Positions 35,916-46,000 of a stretch of DNA of 64,000 nt are shown piece after piece. The stretch is from Caballeronia sp. SL2Y3. GTDB lineage: Bacteria > Pseudomonadota > Gammaproteobacteria > Burkholderiales > Burkholderiaceae. The DNA lies in NCBI RefSeq assembly GCF_022879575.1, contig NZ_CP084260.1:2666001-2730000 (forward strand), read 5' to 3'. The position numbers and the translations under genes are program-made. Under the pieces are notes generated by a model. That model worked only from the letters and a program-made list of their open reading frames with translations, did no database searches and was not told the origin of the DNA. Each line of letters begins with the position of its first letter. The stretch's first letter is position 1.

Positions 35916-36845
35916 TCACATCGACGCCGTACTGGTCAATGCATGACTGGAAAACATCGACGCCATGCGCCCCGTCTCCCGTCCGCCCTTGTCAGCCTCG
36001 CCAACCGAAAACCGCGCGTCATTCCGGACCTGCGTCTCGCTCCCGGTCGGGGCGGGACGCATCGGCCAATGCAGAAGCTCCGCCGCGATCTGCCGGTAGT
36101 CGCGCGCCGCGGCTGTCGCCGGGAACGCTTCCACCACGCAGCGCGAGAGCTCCTTCGCCCGAGTGACGCGCGCATCCTCGGACACATACCCTGCCTGCAC
36201 GAGCGACACGGCCAGATACCGGCTCCCGACGCCCGACAGATTGTCGAACGCGACCGCCGCGTCGGCCGGGTTCTGCACGTGATTGACGAGCACGCGGAAC
36301 TGGCCGATCGCATGGGCGTAGTGCAGACGCTTGATGCACGCGTACGCCTCGGTGATCGCGGACGCGGCCACCCGCGTCACGATGAGAAAGTCATGCGCCT
36401 GCGCCGCGAGCGACGAGAGCGCGCCGTATCGATCGAGTTGCGCGTCGATCAGCACGATGTCCGCCTGACCTTCGAGCAGCGCGCGGCACTGCGCGGCGTC
36501 GTGGCTGATGCGTTCGTCGCGTGGCGCGGCGAGCAGCGAGAAGCCGAACGGCGTGCGCGTCACCGCGTCCTGAAGCGCCTCGCGGCCCGACATCACCGCG
36601 GCGAGCGCCCCGGCGCCGGACGTGCCGGCGAGGCGCGCAGCGGATGCCGCGTTCGCCCGCTCGTCGATCACGAGCACGTCCTTGCCATGCACGGACAGCG
36701 CCGCGCCCAGATTCACGACCGCCGACGTGCAGCCGATGCCCGCCGGCCCGCCCGCCACCGCCACCACGCGCGAACCGCCTCGCGTGAGCAGCCTTCTCAG
36801 ACCTTCAGCCTGATCGAGCACGAACTTATCCAAAGCGGACCTCAT
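35916..36845 (-). CDS. flhG: MinD-like flagellar number regulator FlhG (FleN)
   Basis: A ParA/MinD-type protein that limits flagellar number and activates FlhF. The 309-residue product keeps the N-terminal FlhF-activating motif DQAEGLRRL (about residues 11-19). The nucleotide site is unusual: VAVAGGPAGIGCTS replaces the canonical KGGxGKT, with both P-loop lysines missing, and the usual DAD after the first strand is DER. Whether it still hydrolyses ATP is open. Start ATG 36845 overlaps the flhF end by 20 bp. Confidence 0.9.
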   Translation of the reverse strand: MRSALDKFVLDQAEGLRRLLTRGGSRVVAVAGGPAGIGCTSAVVNLGAALSVHGKDVLVIDERANAASAARLAGTSGAGALAAVMSGREALQDAVTRTPFGFSLLAAPRDERISHDAAQCRALLEGQADIVLIDAQLDRYGALSSLAAQAHDFLIVTRVAASAITEAYACIKRLHYAHAIGQFRVLVNHVQNPADAAVAFDNLSGVGSRYLAVSLVQAGYVSEDARVTRAKELSRCVVEAFPATAAARDYRQIAAELLHWPMRPAPTGSETQVRNDARFSVGEADKGGRETGRMASMFSSHALTSTASM

Positions 36846-38619
36846 GCAGTTCGGTGGTGGCGCGCGCGGACAATGCGGAGAGCAGTGCCGGCACCTCGTC
36901 GTCCTGCGGCACGAAGGGCGAACCCTCGCGCGGAATGCAGAACGCGCTCTTGATCAGAAACCGCTTGGTCGCGACGTACAGGTTCTCCGGCACCTTCTGG
37001 CCGGTCGAGACGTAATGCACCGGCAGCTTGTAGCGGATGACGGTATCGAGCACGCCGCCGAGATTCGTCGCTTCGTCGAGCTTGGTCAGGATGCAGCCCG
37101 CGAGCGGCGGCTGATCGGCCGCGCTCTTGTAGGCCTGCACCACTTCGTTGAGCGTGTCGCCGTGGCTTGTCGCATTGAGCAGCAACAGGCGCTGCACCGG
37201 ATGACCCGCGCCGCAGAGCATCGAAATCTGGTCGGACACCATGCGATCGCGCTGGCTCATGCCGATGGTGTCGATCAGCACGATGTGCTTGTTGCGCAGC
37301 TCCGACAGCGCGAGTTGCAGGTCGGCGGCGTCTTTCACCGCGTGGACCGAGACGCCGAGAATCTTGCCGAAGATGCGCAGTTGCTCGTGCGCGCCGATCC
37401 GGTAGCTGTCGGTCGTGAGCAGCGCGACCTTGCTTGCGCCGAAGCGCATCACGCAGCGCGCGGCGAGCTTGGCCGTGGTCGTGGTCTTGCCGACGCCCGT
37501 CGGGCCCATCAGCGCGAACACGCCGCCGCGTTCCATCAGCGCGTCTTCGCTCGCCATGACCGGCAGGTTCGATTCGAGCACCTGCTGCACCCATTCCATC
37601 GCGTGCTCGGCGCTTTCCATCTCGGGCATGTTGTCCACGACCATGCGCACGAGTTGCGCGGAGAAACCGGCCGCGAACAGGCGCTTGGTGAGGCCGGCGT
37701 TGCCCGGGCTGCGGCGCTGGCGCTCGCCCCACAGGAGACCGGAGAAGTGCTCTTCCATCATCTCGCGCATCGACGAGAGTTCGTGCATCACCGTTTCGTT
37801 GACGACTTGCTCCATGCGTGCGCGGATCGCATCGGTCACGACAGCGGCTGCGTTCGCGGGCAGGCCTTCGAGCGCATTGTCGGGCGAGGCTTCCGCTTGC
37901 GGCGCGCCCGCGTTGATCTTGTGGGCGGCGCGGCGCGCGGCGACTTGCGCGGCTTCGCGAGCCCAGTCCGGCGTGTCGATCTTCGGCTGCGCGGACTCGC
38001 GCATCGCGTAGTTGCTCGGCTGGGGCTTGTCGGCGCGCTTCTCGGCACGCTGGTCGGCGCGCTGGTCGGCGAGCTTGTCGGCGGCTTTCGCTGCGGATGC
38101 CTTCGGCGGCACCGGCACGCCGAGACCTCGCGCAATGGCAGCGGATGCCGACAGCGGACGATTCGACGGCATAGCGGCCTGCTCGGCGATGCGTCGCGCG
38201 TGCTCGATCAGCCACGGATTCGATTCGGCCATCGTGCGCGGTGCGTCGTCGGCTTGGGCGTCGCGCGGGGCGTCGCGGTGGTCGAGGTCATCCGTATGGG
38301 CTTCAGGATTCGCGCCGAAGACCGACGAGAACACGTCGCCGCTCGCGTAAGGATTCGCGGCTGCGGGCTGCTTCGCGGCCACGGCGGCTGCGGCTTGCGC
38401 GAGCGCGGAGCGCGGCGTGGCGCTCGGGAATGCGGCCGGCGCCTGTTCGTGCGCGGCCGGCGAAATGGATGCGATGTCGCGATCCGCCACGCCCACGATC
38501 TCGACGGAACCGTCGTCGAGCGTGCGGTTCGACAACACGACGGCATCGGGGCCGAGCGCTTCACGAACCTGGCGCAGAGCGTCGCGGCTGTTGGCGCCAA
38601 TGAATTTACGAATGTTCAA
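36826..38619 (-). CDS. flhF: Signal-recognition-type GTPase FlhF
   Basis: An SRP54-family GTPase that fixes flagellar position. The 597-residue protein has the FlhF N-terminal B domain (MNIRKFIGANSRDALRQVRE), a long variable linker rich in Ala, Lys and Arg, and the C-terminal NG GTPase domain with GPTGVGKTTTTAKLA (about residue 371), DSYRIGAHEQL, IDTIGMSQRD and TKLDEATNLGG. The linker contains a short tandem repeat ADQRADQRAEKRADK. It is first in the flhF-flhG-fliA operon, pointing away from the ThDP gene. Confidence 0.95.
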   Translation of the reverse strand: MNIRKFIGANSRDALRQVREALGPDAVVLSNRTLDDGSVEIVGVADRDIASISPAAHEQAPAAFPSATPRSALAQAAAAVAAKQPAAANPYASGDVFSSVFGANPEAHTDDLDHRDAPRDAQADDAPRTMAESNPWLIEHARRIAEQAAMPSNRPLSASAAIARGLGVPVPPKASAAKAADKLADQRADQRAEKRADKPQPSNYAMRESAQPKIDTPDWAREAAQVAARRAAHKINAGAPQAEASPDNALEGLPANAAAVVTDAIRARMEQVVNETVMHELSSMREMMEEHFSGLLWGERQRRSPGNAGLTKRLFAAGFSAQLVRMVVDNMPEMESAEHAMEWVQQVLESNLPVMASEDALMERGGVFALMGPTGVGKTTTTAKLAARCVMRFGASKVALLTTDSYRIGAHEQLRIFGKILGVSVHAVKDAADLQLALSELRNKHIVLIDTIGMSQRDRMVSDQISMLCGAGHPVQRLLLLNATSHGDTLNEVVQAYKSAADQPPLAGCILTKLDEATNLGGVLDTVIRYKLPVHYVSTGQKVPENLYVATKRFLIKSAFCIPREGSPFVPQDDEVPALLSALSARATTELHEVRFG

Positions 38620-38916
38620 ACTTGCCCCCGATGAGGTATGAGACTGCGATCTTTGCGAGGCGGGCGCTGCCGGATGGTTCGGGGCGTCCGCTTTTCAGTG
38701 AAGCCATTATTGCGAAGATGCCCTTCGGCCTATCGCGGGATAAAGGGTGGGAAACAGGGGTATTTCGACTGATGGACGACGCCCGGACGTTCCGGCGCCA
38801 GCCGACCGGGAAAAGATTCCGCTCGCCAGCGGACAACGGGCCTCGCGGCGGCGTAAGCTTTAGGGCTCAATGCGCAACAACGGCTTCGGCCGCAATACAA
38901 CAGGAGACTTGACCGC

Positions 38917-40611
38917 ATGACCTCCGACGCTTCCCCCGCTCTTTCCCGTCAGACCACCGGCGCGCGCCTCGTCGTGGATGCGCTCGTGCATCACGGCGTC
39001 GAGCGCGTCTTTTGCGTGCCGGGCGAGAGCTTTCTCGCCGTCCTCGATTCACTGCATGACGAGACCGCGCAGATCCAGACCATCGTGTGCCGCCACGAGG
39101 CGGGCGCGGCGAACATGGCCGAAGCCGTCGGCAAGCTGACCGGACGGCCGGGCGTCGCCATCGTGACGCGCGGGCCGGGCGCGACGCACGCGTCCATCGG
39201 CGTGCACACCGCGTATCAGGACTCGACGCCGATGATCCTGCTCATCGGCCAATGCGCGCGCGACCATATGGATCGCGAGGCGTTTCAGGAGATCGACTAC
39301 CGCCGCATGTTCGGGCAGATGGCGAAGTGGGTCGCGCAGATCGACGATCCGCGCCGCGTGCCGGAATATATGAGTCACGCGTTTCATGTGGCGACGGCGG
39401 GCCGGCCCGGGCCGGTCGTGCTCGCGCTGCCCGAGGACATGCTGACCGAAGCGTGCGAAGCCGTGCCGCCCGCGCCGCATTACCAGCGCGTCGCGGCGTC
39501 GCCCGCGCCCGCGCAGATGGAGCGGCTGCGCGATCTGCTGGCGAATGCGAAGAAGCCGTTCGTGATCGCGGGCGGCAGCGGCTGGACCGAAGCGGCGACG
39601 CAGGATTTCGCCCGCTTCATCGAGCGATGGCAACTGCCGGCGGGCTGCGCGTTCCGCTTCCAGGACACGCTGAACAACGAGCACCCGAACTATGCGGGCG
39701 ATGTGGGCCTCGGCATCAATCCGGCGCTGGCTGCCCGCGTGCGCGATGCCGACGTGCTCTTCGTGCTCGGCCCGCGCATGGGCGAATCGACGACGGGCGG
39801 CTACACGCTGCTCGACATCCCGAAGACGAAGCAGACGCTGATCCACGTTCATCAGGGCGCGGAGGAACTGGGGCGCGTGTATAGCGCGGATCTGCCGATC
39901 GTTTCGGGGATGCCGGAGATCGCGTCGCTCCTGGCTTCATTGGAACCGCCTGCCGAGGTTCCGTGGGCCGGAAGCGCCGAAGCCGCGCACGCCGCGTATC
40001 TCGACTGGCGCAAGCCTCGCCCGATGCTTGGCGACGTCCAGCTTGGCGAGATCATGCGCACGCTCTCGGAGCGCCTGCCCGCCGACGCGATTCTCACGAA
40101 CGGCGCGGGCAATTACGCGACGTGGCTGCATCGGCACTACGCGTACCGGCACTTCCGCTCGCAGGTCGCTCCGACGAGCGGGGCGATGGGCTACGGCGTG
40201 CCGGCCGCGATCGCGGCGAAGTCGCTTTACCCGGAGCGCACGGTGATCGCCTTTGCGGGCGACGGCTGCTTCATGATGGCGAGCCATGAGATCGCGACGG
40301 CCATGCAATATGGACTGGCGGTGATTTTCGTGGTGGTGAACAACGCGCAGTACGGCACGATCCGCATGCATCAGGAGCGGCACTATCCGCATCGCGTGCA
40401 TGGCACTGGGCTCACGAACCCGGATTTCGTCGCGTATGCGCGGGCGTTTGGGGCGCACGGCGAGCGTGTCGAGGCGACGGATCAGTTCATGCCGGCATTC
40501 GAGCGCGCGGTGGGTTCCGGGCTGCCTGCGGTCATCGAGATTCGTATTCCGCAGGATCAGAGCACGCCCGGGGCGACGTTGGAGCAGGTGCGGGAGCAGG
40601 GGAGGCGGTAA
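38917..40611 (+). CDS. Thiamine-diphosphate enzyme, acetolactate synthase-like
   Basis: A 564-residue ThDP-dependent enzyme of the acetolactate synthase/benzoylformate decarboxylase superfamily. Catalytic Glu is in CRHEAGAANMAEA (about residue 61), the ThDP/Mg motif is GDGCFMMASHEIATAM with NN about 28 residues later, and the middle domain is Rossmann-like. No regulatory small subunit (ilvH) is next to it, so a role in isoleucine/valine synthesis is unlikely; the substrate is not evident. Start ATG 38917 has AGGAG 7-8 nt upstream. Divergent from flhF across a 297-bp gap. Confidence 0.85.
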   Translation: MTSDASPALSRQTTGARLVVDALVHHGVERVFCVPGESFLAVLDSLHDETAQIQTIVCRHEAGAANMAEAVGKLTGRPGVAIVTRGPGATHASIGVHTAYQDSTPMILLIGQCARDHMDREAFQEIDYRRMFGQMAKWVAQIDDPRRVPEYMSHAFHVATAGRPGPVVLALPEDMLTEACEAVPPAPHYQRVAASPAPAQMERLRDLLANAKKPFVIAGGSGWTEAATQDFARFIERWQLPAGCAFRFQDTLNNEHPNYAGDVGLGINPALAARVRDADVLFVLGPRMGESTTGGYTLLDIPKTKQTLIHVHQGAEELGRVYSADLPIVSGMPEIASLLASLEPPAEVPWAGSAEAAHAAYLDWRKPRPMLGDVQLGEIMRTLSERLPADAILTNGAGNYATWLHRHYAYRHFRSQVAPTSGAMGYGVPAAIAAKSLYPERTVIAFAGDGCFMMASHEIATAMQYGLAVIFVVVNNAQYGTIRMHQERHYPHRVHGTGLTNPDFVAYARAFGAHGERVEATDQFMPAFERAVGSGLPAVIEIRIPQDQSTPGATLEQVREQGRR

Positions 40612-40633
40612 CGAGGCAAAAGCCGGCATGGAG

Positions 40634-40684
40634 CTTTTCGGGCGCTGCGCGTTCAACCGTGGATCGCGCCGCGCGCCCGAAAAG
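40634..40684. repeat. Perfect 12-bp inverted repeat after the ThDP gene
   Basis: CTTTTCGGGCGC (40634-40645) and GCGCCCGAAAAG (40673-40684) are exact inverted copies with a 27-nt spacer. They could be a terminator-like hairpin, but no T-run follows, or an operator for the gene downstream. Confidence 0.5.
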
Positions 40685-40694
40685 CCATGTGGCA

Positions 40695-40740
40695 TGCCCG
40701 AATCGGTCCAATGCCCGTTCAAGAGCACTGCTTTCGGGCA
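40695..40740. repeat. Second inverted repeat with the same CCCGAA core
   Basis: TGCCCGAA (40695-40702) and TTCGGGCA (40733-40740) are inverted copies, 30 bp apart. Together with the previous repeat, the CCCGAA motif occurs four times in 110 bp upstream of the NYN-domain gene. Confidence 0.45.
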
Positions 40741-40851
40741 ACCTTAATTCAGCATTTTGCACTGTCGGAGTGATCTGCCCGCTTCGGATAATCGCGCTCG
40801 CACTCTCATACAGAGAGTCGATTCCAAATCGACAAGAGGAGCGATTGCACG

Positions 40852-41760
40852 ATGTCACATGCAGCCAGGCAATTGACCAAGATCGGCGTCTTCTACGACG
40901 GGAATTACTTCGATCGCGTCAGCAAGTACTATCGCCATCACCACGAGAAGCGCGCCTGGATCTCGATGCCGGGACTTCATGACTATATCCGTTATCGCGT
41001 CGCGGTCGGCGAGAACGTCGATATGCGCCATTGCCAGGTGATCGACGCGCATTACTTCCGGGGCCGCTTTTCCGCGCAGAAGACAAAGGAAAAGGGCGAC
41101 AGCGCGTTCTTCTACGACCGCGCGATCGACGACATACTGATGCGCGAAAACGTCATGGCGCACTATCTGCCCATGAACTTCGTCGGAAAGGAAAAGGGCA
41201 TCGACGTCTGGCTGGCCCTCGAAGCCTTCGAGTTGACCATCTACAAGAAATTCGATGTCGTCGTCCTGATTGCGAGCGACAGCGACTATATCCCGCTCGT
41301 TCGCAAACTGAAGACACTCGGAACGCGGGTCATGGCGCTTAACTGGTTCATCTCATATGAAGGCGAGGACGGCTATTCGAGAGAGACGCGGCCCAGTCAG
41401 ATGCTGCTCAAGGAGGTGAATTACCAGCTCATCATGTCCGAGGTCATTGATGAAATGGACGAGGCGGAGGATGAAGAACGCAAACACCTAAGCGGACTTT
41501 TCCAACGGCGACGGGACCAGTCGCCACGCGCAGGCGCCGCAGAATCTGCCTGGAAGATCGGCTTCATCGAAAGCCTATACGCACACTACGGATTCATCCG
41601 GCCGGAAGGGTTGGGCAAGAACGTCTACTTCCGCTACGTGACGTTGGATGACGCCTCGCCCGATGAACTCGAGAAGGGCATGGAAGTGAGCTTTCTCGAA
41701 GGCCCCGAAACGCAGAAAGGTCCGAGTGCCGCGAAAGTCAGAATGACTTCTGCGTCCTGA
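40852..41760 (+). CDS. NYN-domain ribonuclease-like protein with cold-shock-like C-terminus
   Basis: Probable RNA-acting nuclease. The 302-residue protein begins with a NYN/LabA-type PIN fold (VFYDGNYFDRVSKYYRHH, then KGDSAFFYDRAIDDIL, KGIDVWLALEAFEL and VVVLIASDSDYIPLVRKLKT), where the conserved Asp residues would bind metal. Residues 165-230 link to a C-terminal OB-fold-like domain (GFIESLYAHYGFIRPEGLGK, VYFRY, GMEVSFLEGPETQKGPSA) that resembles a cold-shock domain, which binds single-stranded nucleic acid. RNA target is unknown. AAGAGGAG is upstream of ATG 40852. Confidence 0.82.
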   Translation: MSHAARQLTKIGVFYDGNYFDRVSKYYRHHHEKRAWISMPGLHDYIRYRVAVGENVDMRHCQVIDAHYFRGRFSAQKTKEKGDSAFFYDRAIDDILMRENVMAHYLPMNFVGKEKGIDVWLALEAFELTIYKKFDVVVLIASDSDYIPLVRKLKTLGTRVMALNWFISYEGEDGYSRETRPSQMLLKEVNYQLIMSEVIDEMDEAEDEERKHLSGLFQRRRDQSPRAGAAESAWKIGFIESLYAHYGFIRPEGLGKNVYFRYVTLDDASPDELEKGMEVSFLEGPETQKGPSAAKVRMTSAS

Positions 41761-41767
41761 ACGTGAA

Positions 41768-41798
41768 ACGGCCCGGTCGTCGATACAGACCGGGCCGT
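41768..41798. terminator. Bidirectional terminator between NYN gene and binding-protein gene
   Basis: ACGGCCCGGTC pairs perfectly with GACCGGGCCGT across a 9-nt loop, between convergent genes. T-tracts are short on both sides (TTTCAC on the minus strand, CTCCTC on the plus strand). Confidence 0.7.
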
Positions 41799-41822
41799 CT
41801 CCTCGAACGCTGCGACTAAGCC

Positions 41823-42971
41823 TTACTTCCCGCCCACGCTCTGCAACGTCGTCCACTTCCCACCGACGACCTTATACAGCGTAATCCCGCCGTTCTTCAG
41901 ATCGCCCTTCGCGTCGTACGCGAGGTGGTTCGTCGTCACGCCTTGCATGTCGGTCTTCGCGAGCACCGGCAGATATTTCGCCGGGTCCGTGGAGTTGGCC
42001 GCCTTCATCGCGGTGAACATGGCCATCGCGCCGTCGTAGGCGTACGGCGAGTACGTCTGCACGTCTTCGTTGAAGCGCTTCTTGTACTTCGCTTCGTACG
42101 CCGCGCCGCCCGGCATTTCGTTCATCGGCAGGCCCGCGAGCGATGCCACCGTGCCTTCCGCCGACTCGCCCGCGATCTTGATGAACGTGTCGGTCTTCAC
42201 CATTTCGCCCGCCATCAGCGGCGCGCGGAAGCCGAGCGTCTTCATCTGCTTGACCATCGGCGCGGCCTGCGAATCGGCGCCGCCGTAGTACACGAGGTCT
42301 GGATTCATCGACTTGATCTTGGTCAGAATCGCCTTGAAGTCGACAGCCTTGTCGTTCGTGAATTCCCGATCGACGATCGTGCCGCCCGCCGCCTTCGCCG
42401 CCTTCTCGAACTGATCGGCGAGACCCTGGCCGTACGCCGTGCGGTCGTCGACGATAGCGATCTTCTTGACCTTCAGGTTCTTCACCGCGAACTCACCCGC
42501 GACCGAGCCTTGCTGCGTGTCCGAGGTCATCATGCGGAACGCGGTCTTGAAACCCTGCGTCGTGTATTCCGGCGCCGTAGCCATCGCGATTTCGGGGATG
42601 CCGGCGTTCGCGTAAATGCGCGATGCCGGAATGGTCGTGCCCGAGTTGAAGTGGCCGAGCATGCCCTTAATGCCGTCGTCCACGAGCTTCTGCGCGACGG
42701 TCGTGCCCGTGCGCGGGTCGGCCTGGTCGTCCGCCGAATCCAGCACGATGCGAACCGGCTTGCCGCCGATCACCGGCTTCGTCGCGTTGAAGTCTTCGAC
42801 CGCAAGCGTGATGCCGTTCTGGAAGTCCTTGCCGTAGTGGGCTTGCGCGCCGGTCATCGGGCCCGCGAAGCCGACCTTCACCTCGTCTGCCTGCTGTGCG
42901 AATGCGGTCCCCGCGAACGACAGGCCGGCGAGCGTCATGGCGGCTGCCAGCTTGGTCATCGTGTGCTTCAT
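41823..42971 (-). CDS. Branched-chain amino-acid ABC transporter, periplasmic binding protein
   Basis: A type I periplasmic binding protein, 382 residues, with a signal peptide (LAAAMTLAGLSFAGTAFAQQ) and LivJ/LivK features: VGFAGPMTGAQAHYGKDFQN, DDQADPRTGTTVAQKLVDDG, VDDRTAYGQGLADQFEKAA, APLMAGEMVKTDTFI. Start ATG 42971 has AGGAG 6 nt upstream; a longer open frame upstream is not a signal peptide. No permease or ATPase genes are adjacent, so it works with a distant transporter. Precise ligand is unknown. Downstream of putA, 98 bp apart. Confidence 0.92.
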   Translation of the reverse strand: MKHTMTKLAAAMTLAGLSFAGTAFAQQADEVKVGFAGPMTGAQAHYGKDFQNGITLAVEDFNATKPVIGGKPVRIVLDSADDQADPRTGTTVAQKLVDDGIKGMLGHFNSGTTIPASRIYANAGIPEIAMATAPEYTTQGFKTAFRMMTSDTQQGSVAGEFAVKNLKVKKIAIVDDRTAYGQGLADQFEKAAKAAGGTIVDREFTNDKAVDFKAILTKIKSMNPDLVYYGGADSQAAPMVKQMKTLGFRAPLMAGEMVKTDTFIKIAGESAEGTVASLAGLPMNEMPGGAAYEAKYKKRFNEDVQTYSPYAYDGAMAMFTAMKAANSTDPAKYLPVLAKTDMQGVTTNHLAYDAKGDLKNGGITLYKVVGGKWTTLQSVGGK

Positions 42972-43069
42972 AGCTTCTCCTAATACCAGTGTGGATGGCA
43001 GCTTATTGCCGGGATCGCCGTGCCTGCTGCCGTTTGTTTTGAATTTGTCTGAACCGGGCGCCGCAAGTC

Positions 43070-46000
43070 TCAACCGATCGTCATCAAATTCGCGTTACCG
43101 CCCGCCGCCGCCGTGTTCACGCTCACCGAGCGTTCCGTCAGCAGACGTTCGAGCGCGTAGTCTTCGCCGTCGTGGCCAGCGTCGGCGAACGTGCCCGCCG
43201 CGACGCCCTGTACCGATACGATCGGCCCCGGCCGCTTGGCCACTTCCTTCACCAGCGACAGCAGTTCGTCACTGTCGCCTTCGAACAGCACGGCATCGTA
43301 GCCGGCTGCCGGATCCTTGCTCACCGACGCATGCGCCTTCAGCGCGGGCGGCAGCGATGCGACCAGTTGCTCGCCCGCCGATCCCGCGAAGAGCGCCTTG
43401 TTGCCGGTCGCCAGCACGGCGGCGAACTGCGCGCGCGCGCCGCTCGCCGTCGATGCCACGCAGAACACGGTGCCGCGCGCGCTCAACGTGTACGTGTTGC
43501 GCTCGCCCGTCGGACCCGACAGCACCGCCGTCGCGCCCGCCAGCACATGTTGCAGATAACCGTCGCAACGCGCGGCCGTCTGCGGATCGCGTTCGCCGAT
43601 GGCCCAGTCGCGCAACGCGGTGAGCGCGGCGGCGGGCGTGCTGGCGGACGGCGTCTCATCGACGACCAGCGTGCTCGCGAGCGACTTCGGCAAGCCGGTC
43701 GGGCGCTTGGCAAGCAAACGCTGCAAATACAGTGCACCGCCCGCCTTCGGACCCGTGCCCGACAGACCTTCGCCGCCGAACGGCTGCACGCCGACCACTG
43801 CGCCGATCACGTTGCGGTTCACGTAGATGTTGCCCACGTGCGCGCGCTGAATGACATGCGCGATGGTTTCGTCGATCCGCGTATGGATGCCGAGCGTGAG
43901 TCCGTACCCCGTCGAGCGAATTTGGTCGAGGAGTTTATCAAGAGACGCGCGGCGATAACGCACCACATGCAGCACCGGCCCGAACACTTCGCGCTTCAGC
44001 TCGTCGATGCTTTCAAGCTCGATCAGCGTCGGCGGCACGAACGTGCCTTGGGCGCACGCATCGGGCAGCGGCTGCTGCACGACCTTGCGGCCCTTCTCGC
44101 GCATCGCCGCGATGTGCGCGTCGATGCTGCGCTTCGCGTCCGCGTCGATCACCGGACCGACATCCACCGACAGGCGATCCGGATTGCCCACGGCGAGCTG
44201 CTGCATCGCGCCGGTCAGCATGTCGAGCGTGCGGTCGGCGACATCGTCCTGCAGACAAAGAACGCGCAGCGCCGAGCAGCGTTGACCGGCCGAATCGAAC
44301 GAAGACTGCATCACGTCCGCGACGACCTGTTCCGCGAGCGCGGATGAATCGACGATCATCGCGTTCTGCCCGCCGGTTTCCGCGATGAGCGGGATCGGGC
44401 GGCCATCGGAATCGAGGCGCTCCGAGAGCGTCTTGTTGATGAGGCGCGCGACTTCCGTCGAGCCGGTGAACATGACGGCACGCGTGCGGGCATCCGCGAC
44501 GAGCGCCGCGCCGACGGTTTCGCCATCGCCCGGCAGCAATTGCACCGCGCCCGCCGGCACGCCGGCTTCGCGCAGAATGCGCACGGCTTGCGCGGCGATC
44601 AGCGGCGTCTGCTCGGCGGGTTTCGCGAGCACCGGATTGCCCGCCGCGAGCGCCGCCGCGACCTGACCCATGAAGATGGCCAGCGGGAAATTCCACGGGC
44701 TGATGCACACCACCGGCCCGAGCGGGCGATGCGTGTCGTTCGAAAACTCCGCGCGAATCTGCGACGCGTAATAGCGCAGGAAATCGACGGCTTCGCGAAT
44801 TTCGGCGATCGCGTTCGGCAAGGACTTGCCCGCTTCGCGCACGACGAGGCCCATCAGCGTGTGCATCTGCGCTTCGAGCAGGTCGGCAGCGCGCGAGAGG
44901 CAATCGGCGCGATCTTCGACGGGCGTCGCCTGCCAGATCGGCGCGGCGGCCACGGCATTCGCAAGCGCCGCGCTCACCTGTTGCGACGACGCCTCGACCA
45001 CGGTGCCGACCACATCGCGATGATCCGCCGGATTGCGAATCTCGCGCGCGACGCCGTTCTGCGGATCGTCGCGTTCCAGCATCGGCACGGCCTGCCACGG
45101 ATGATTCGCGCTCGCGAGCAGCGCCGACGACAGCGACGCCAGCCGATGCTCGTTCGAAAGATCGAGGCCCATCGAATTGAGGCGCTCGTTGCCGTACAGC
45201 TGACGCGGCAGCGGAATCTTGGCGTGCGGCGCGCCGAGCGGCGTGATGGCTTGCGCTTCGTCGATCGGATCGCGCACGAGGTCCTTCACCGGGACCGATT
45301 CGTCCGCGATGCGGTTCACGAACGACGTGTTCGCGCCGTTCTCCAAAAGACGCCGCACCAGATACGCGAGCAGCGTTTCGTGCGTGCCGACCGGCGCATA
45401 CACGCGGCACGGACGGTTCAGCTTGTCGCGGCCGGTCACTTCCTCGTACAGCGGCTCGCCCATGCCGTGCAGGCACTGGAACTCGTACTGGCCGGGATAG
45501 TAGTTCTGTCCCGCGAGGTGATAGATGGCCGACAGCGTGTACGCGTTGTGCGTCGCGAATTGCGGATAGACGGCATCCGGCGCGCCGAGCAGCTTCTTCG
45601 CGCACGCGAGATACGAGATGTCCGTATAAATCTTGCGCGTGTAGACCGGGTAGCCTTCGAGGCCGTCCACTTGCGCGCGCTTGATTTCGGTATCCCAGTA
45701 CGCGCCTTTGACGAGACGAATCATCAAGCGATGACGGCTGCGGCGCGCGAGATCGACCAGATAGTCGATCACGAACGGGCAACGCTTCTGGTACGCCTGC
45801 ACCACGAAGCCGATGCCGTTCCAGCCCGCCAGTTCCGGATCGAAGCACAGCGCCTCGAGCAGGTCGAGCGAGAGTTCGAGGCGGTCGGCTTCCTCGGCGT
45901 CGATGTTCAGGCCGATGTCATAGCGGCGCGCGAGTTGCGCCAGCGCGCGCACGCGCGGCAGCAGTTCGCTCATCGTGCGCTCCTGCTGCGAGCGCGAGTA

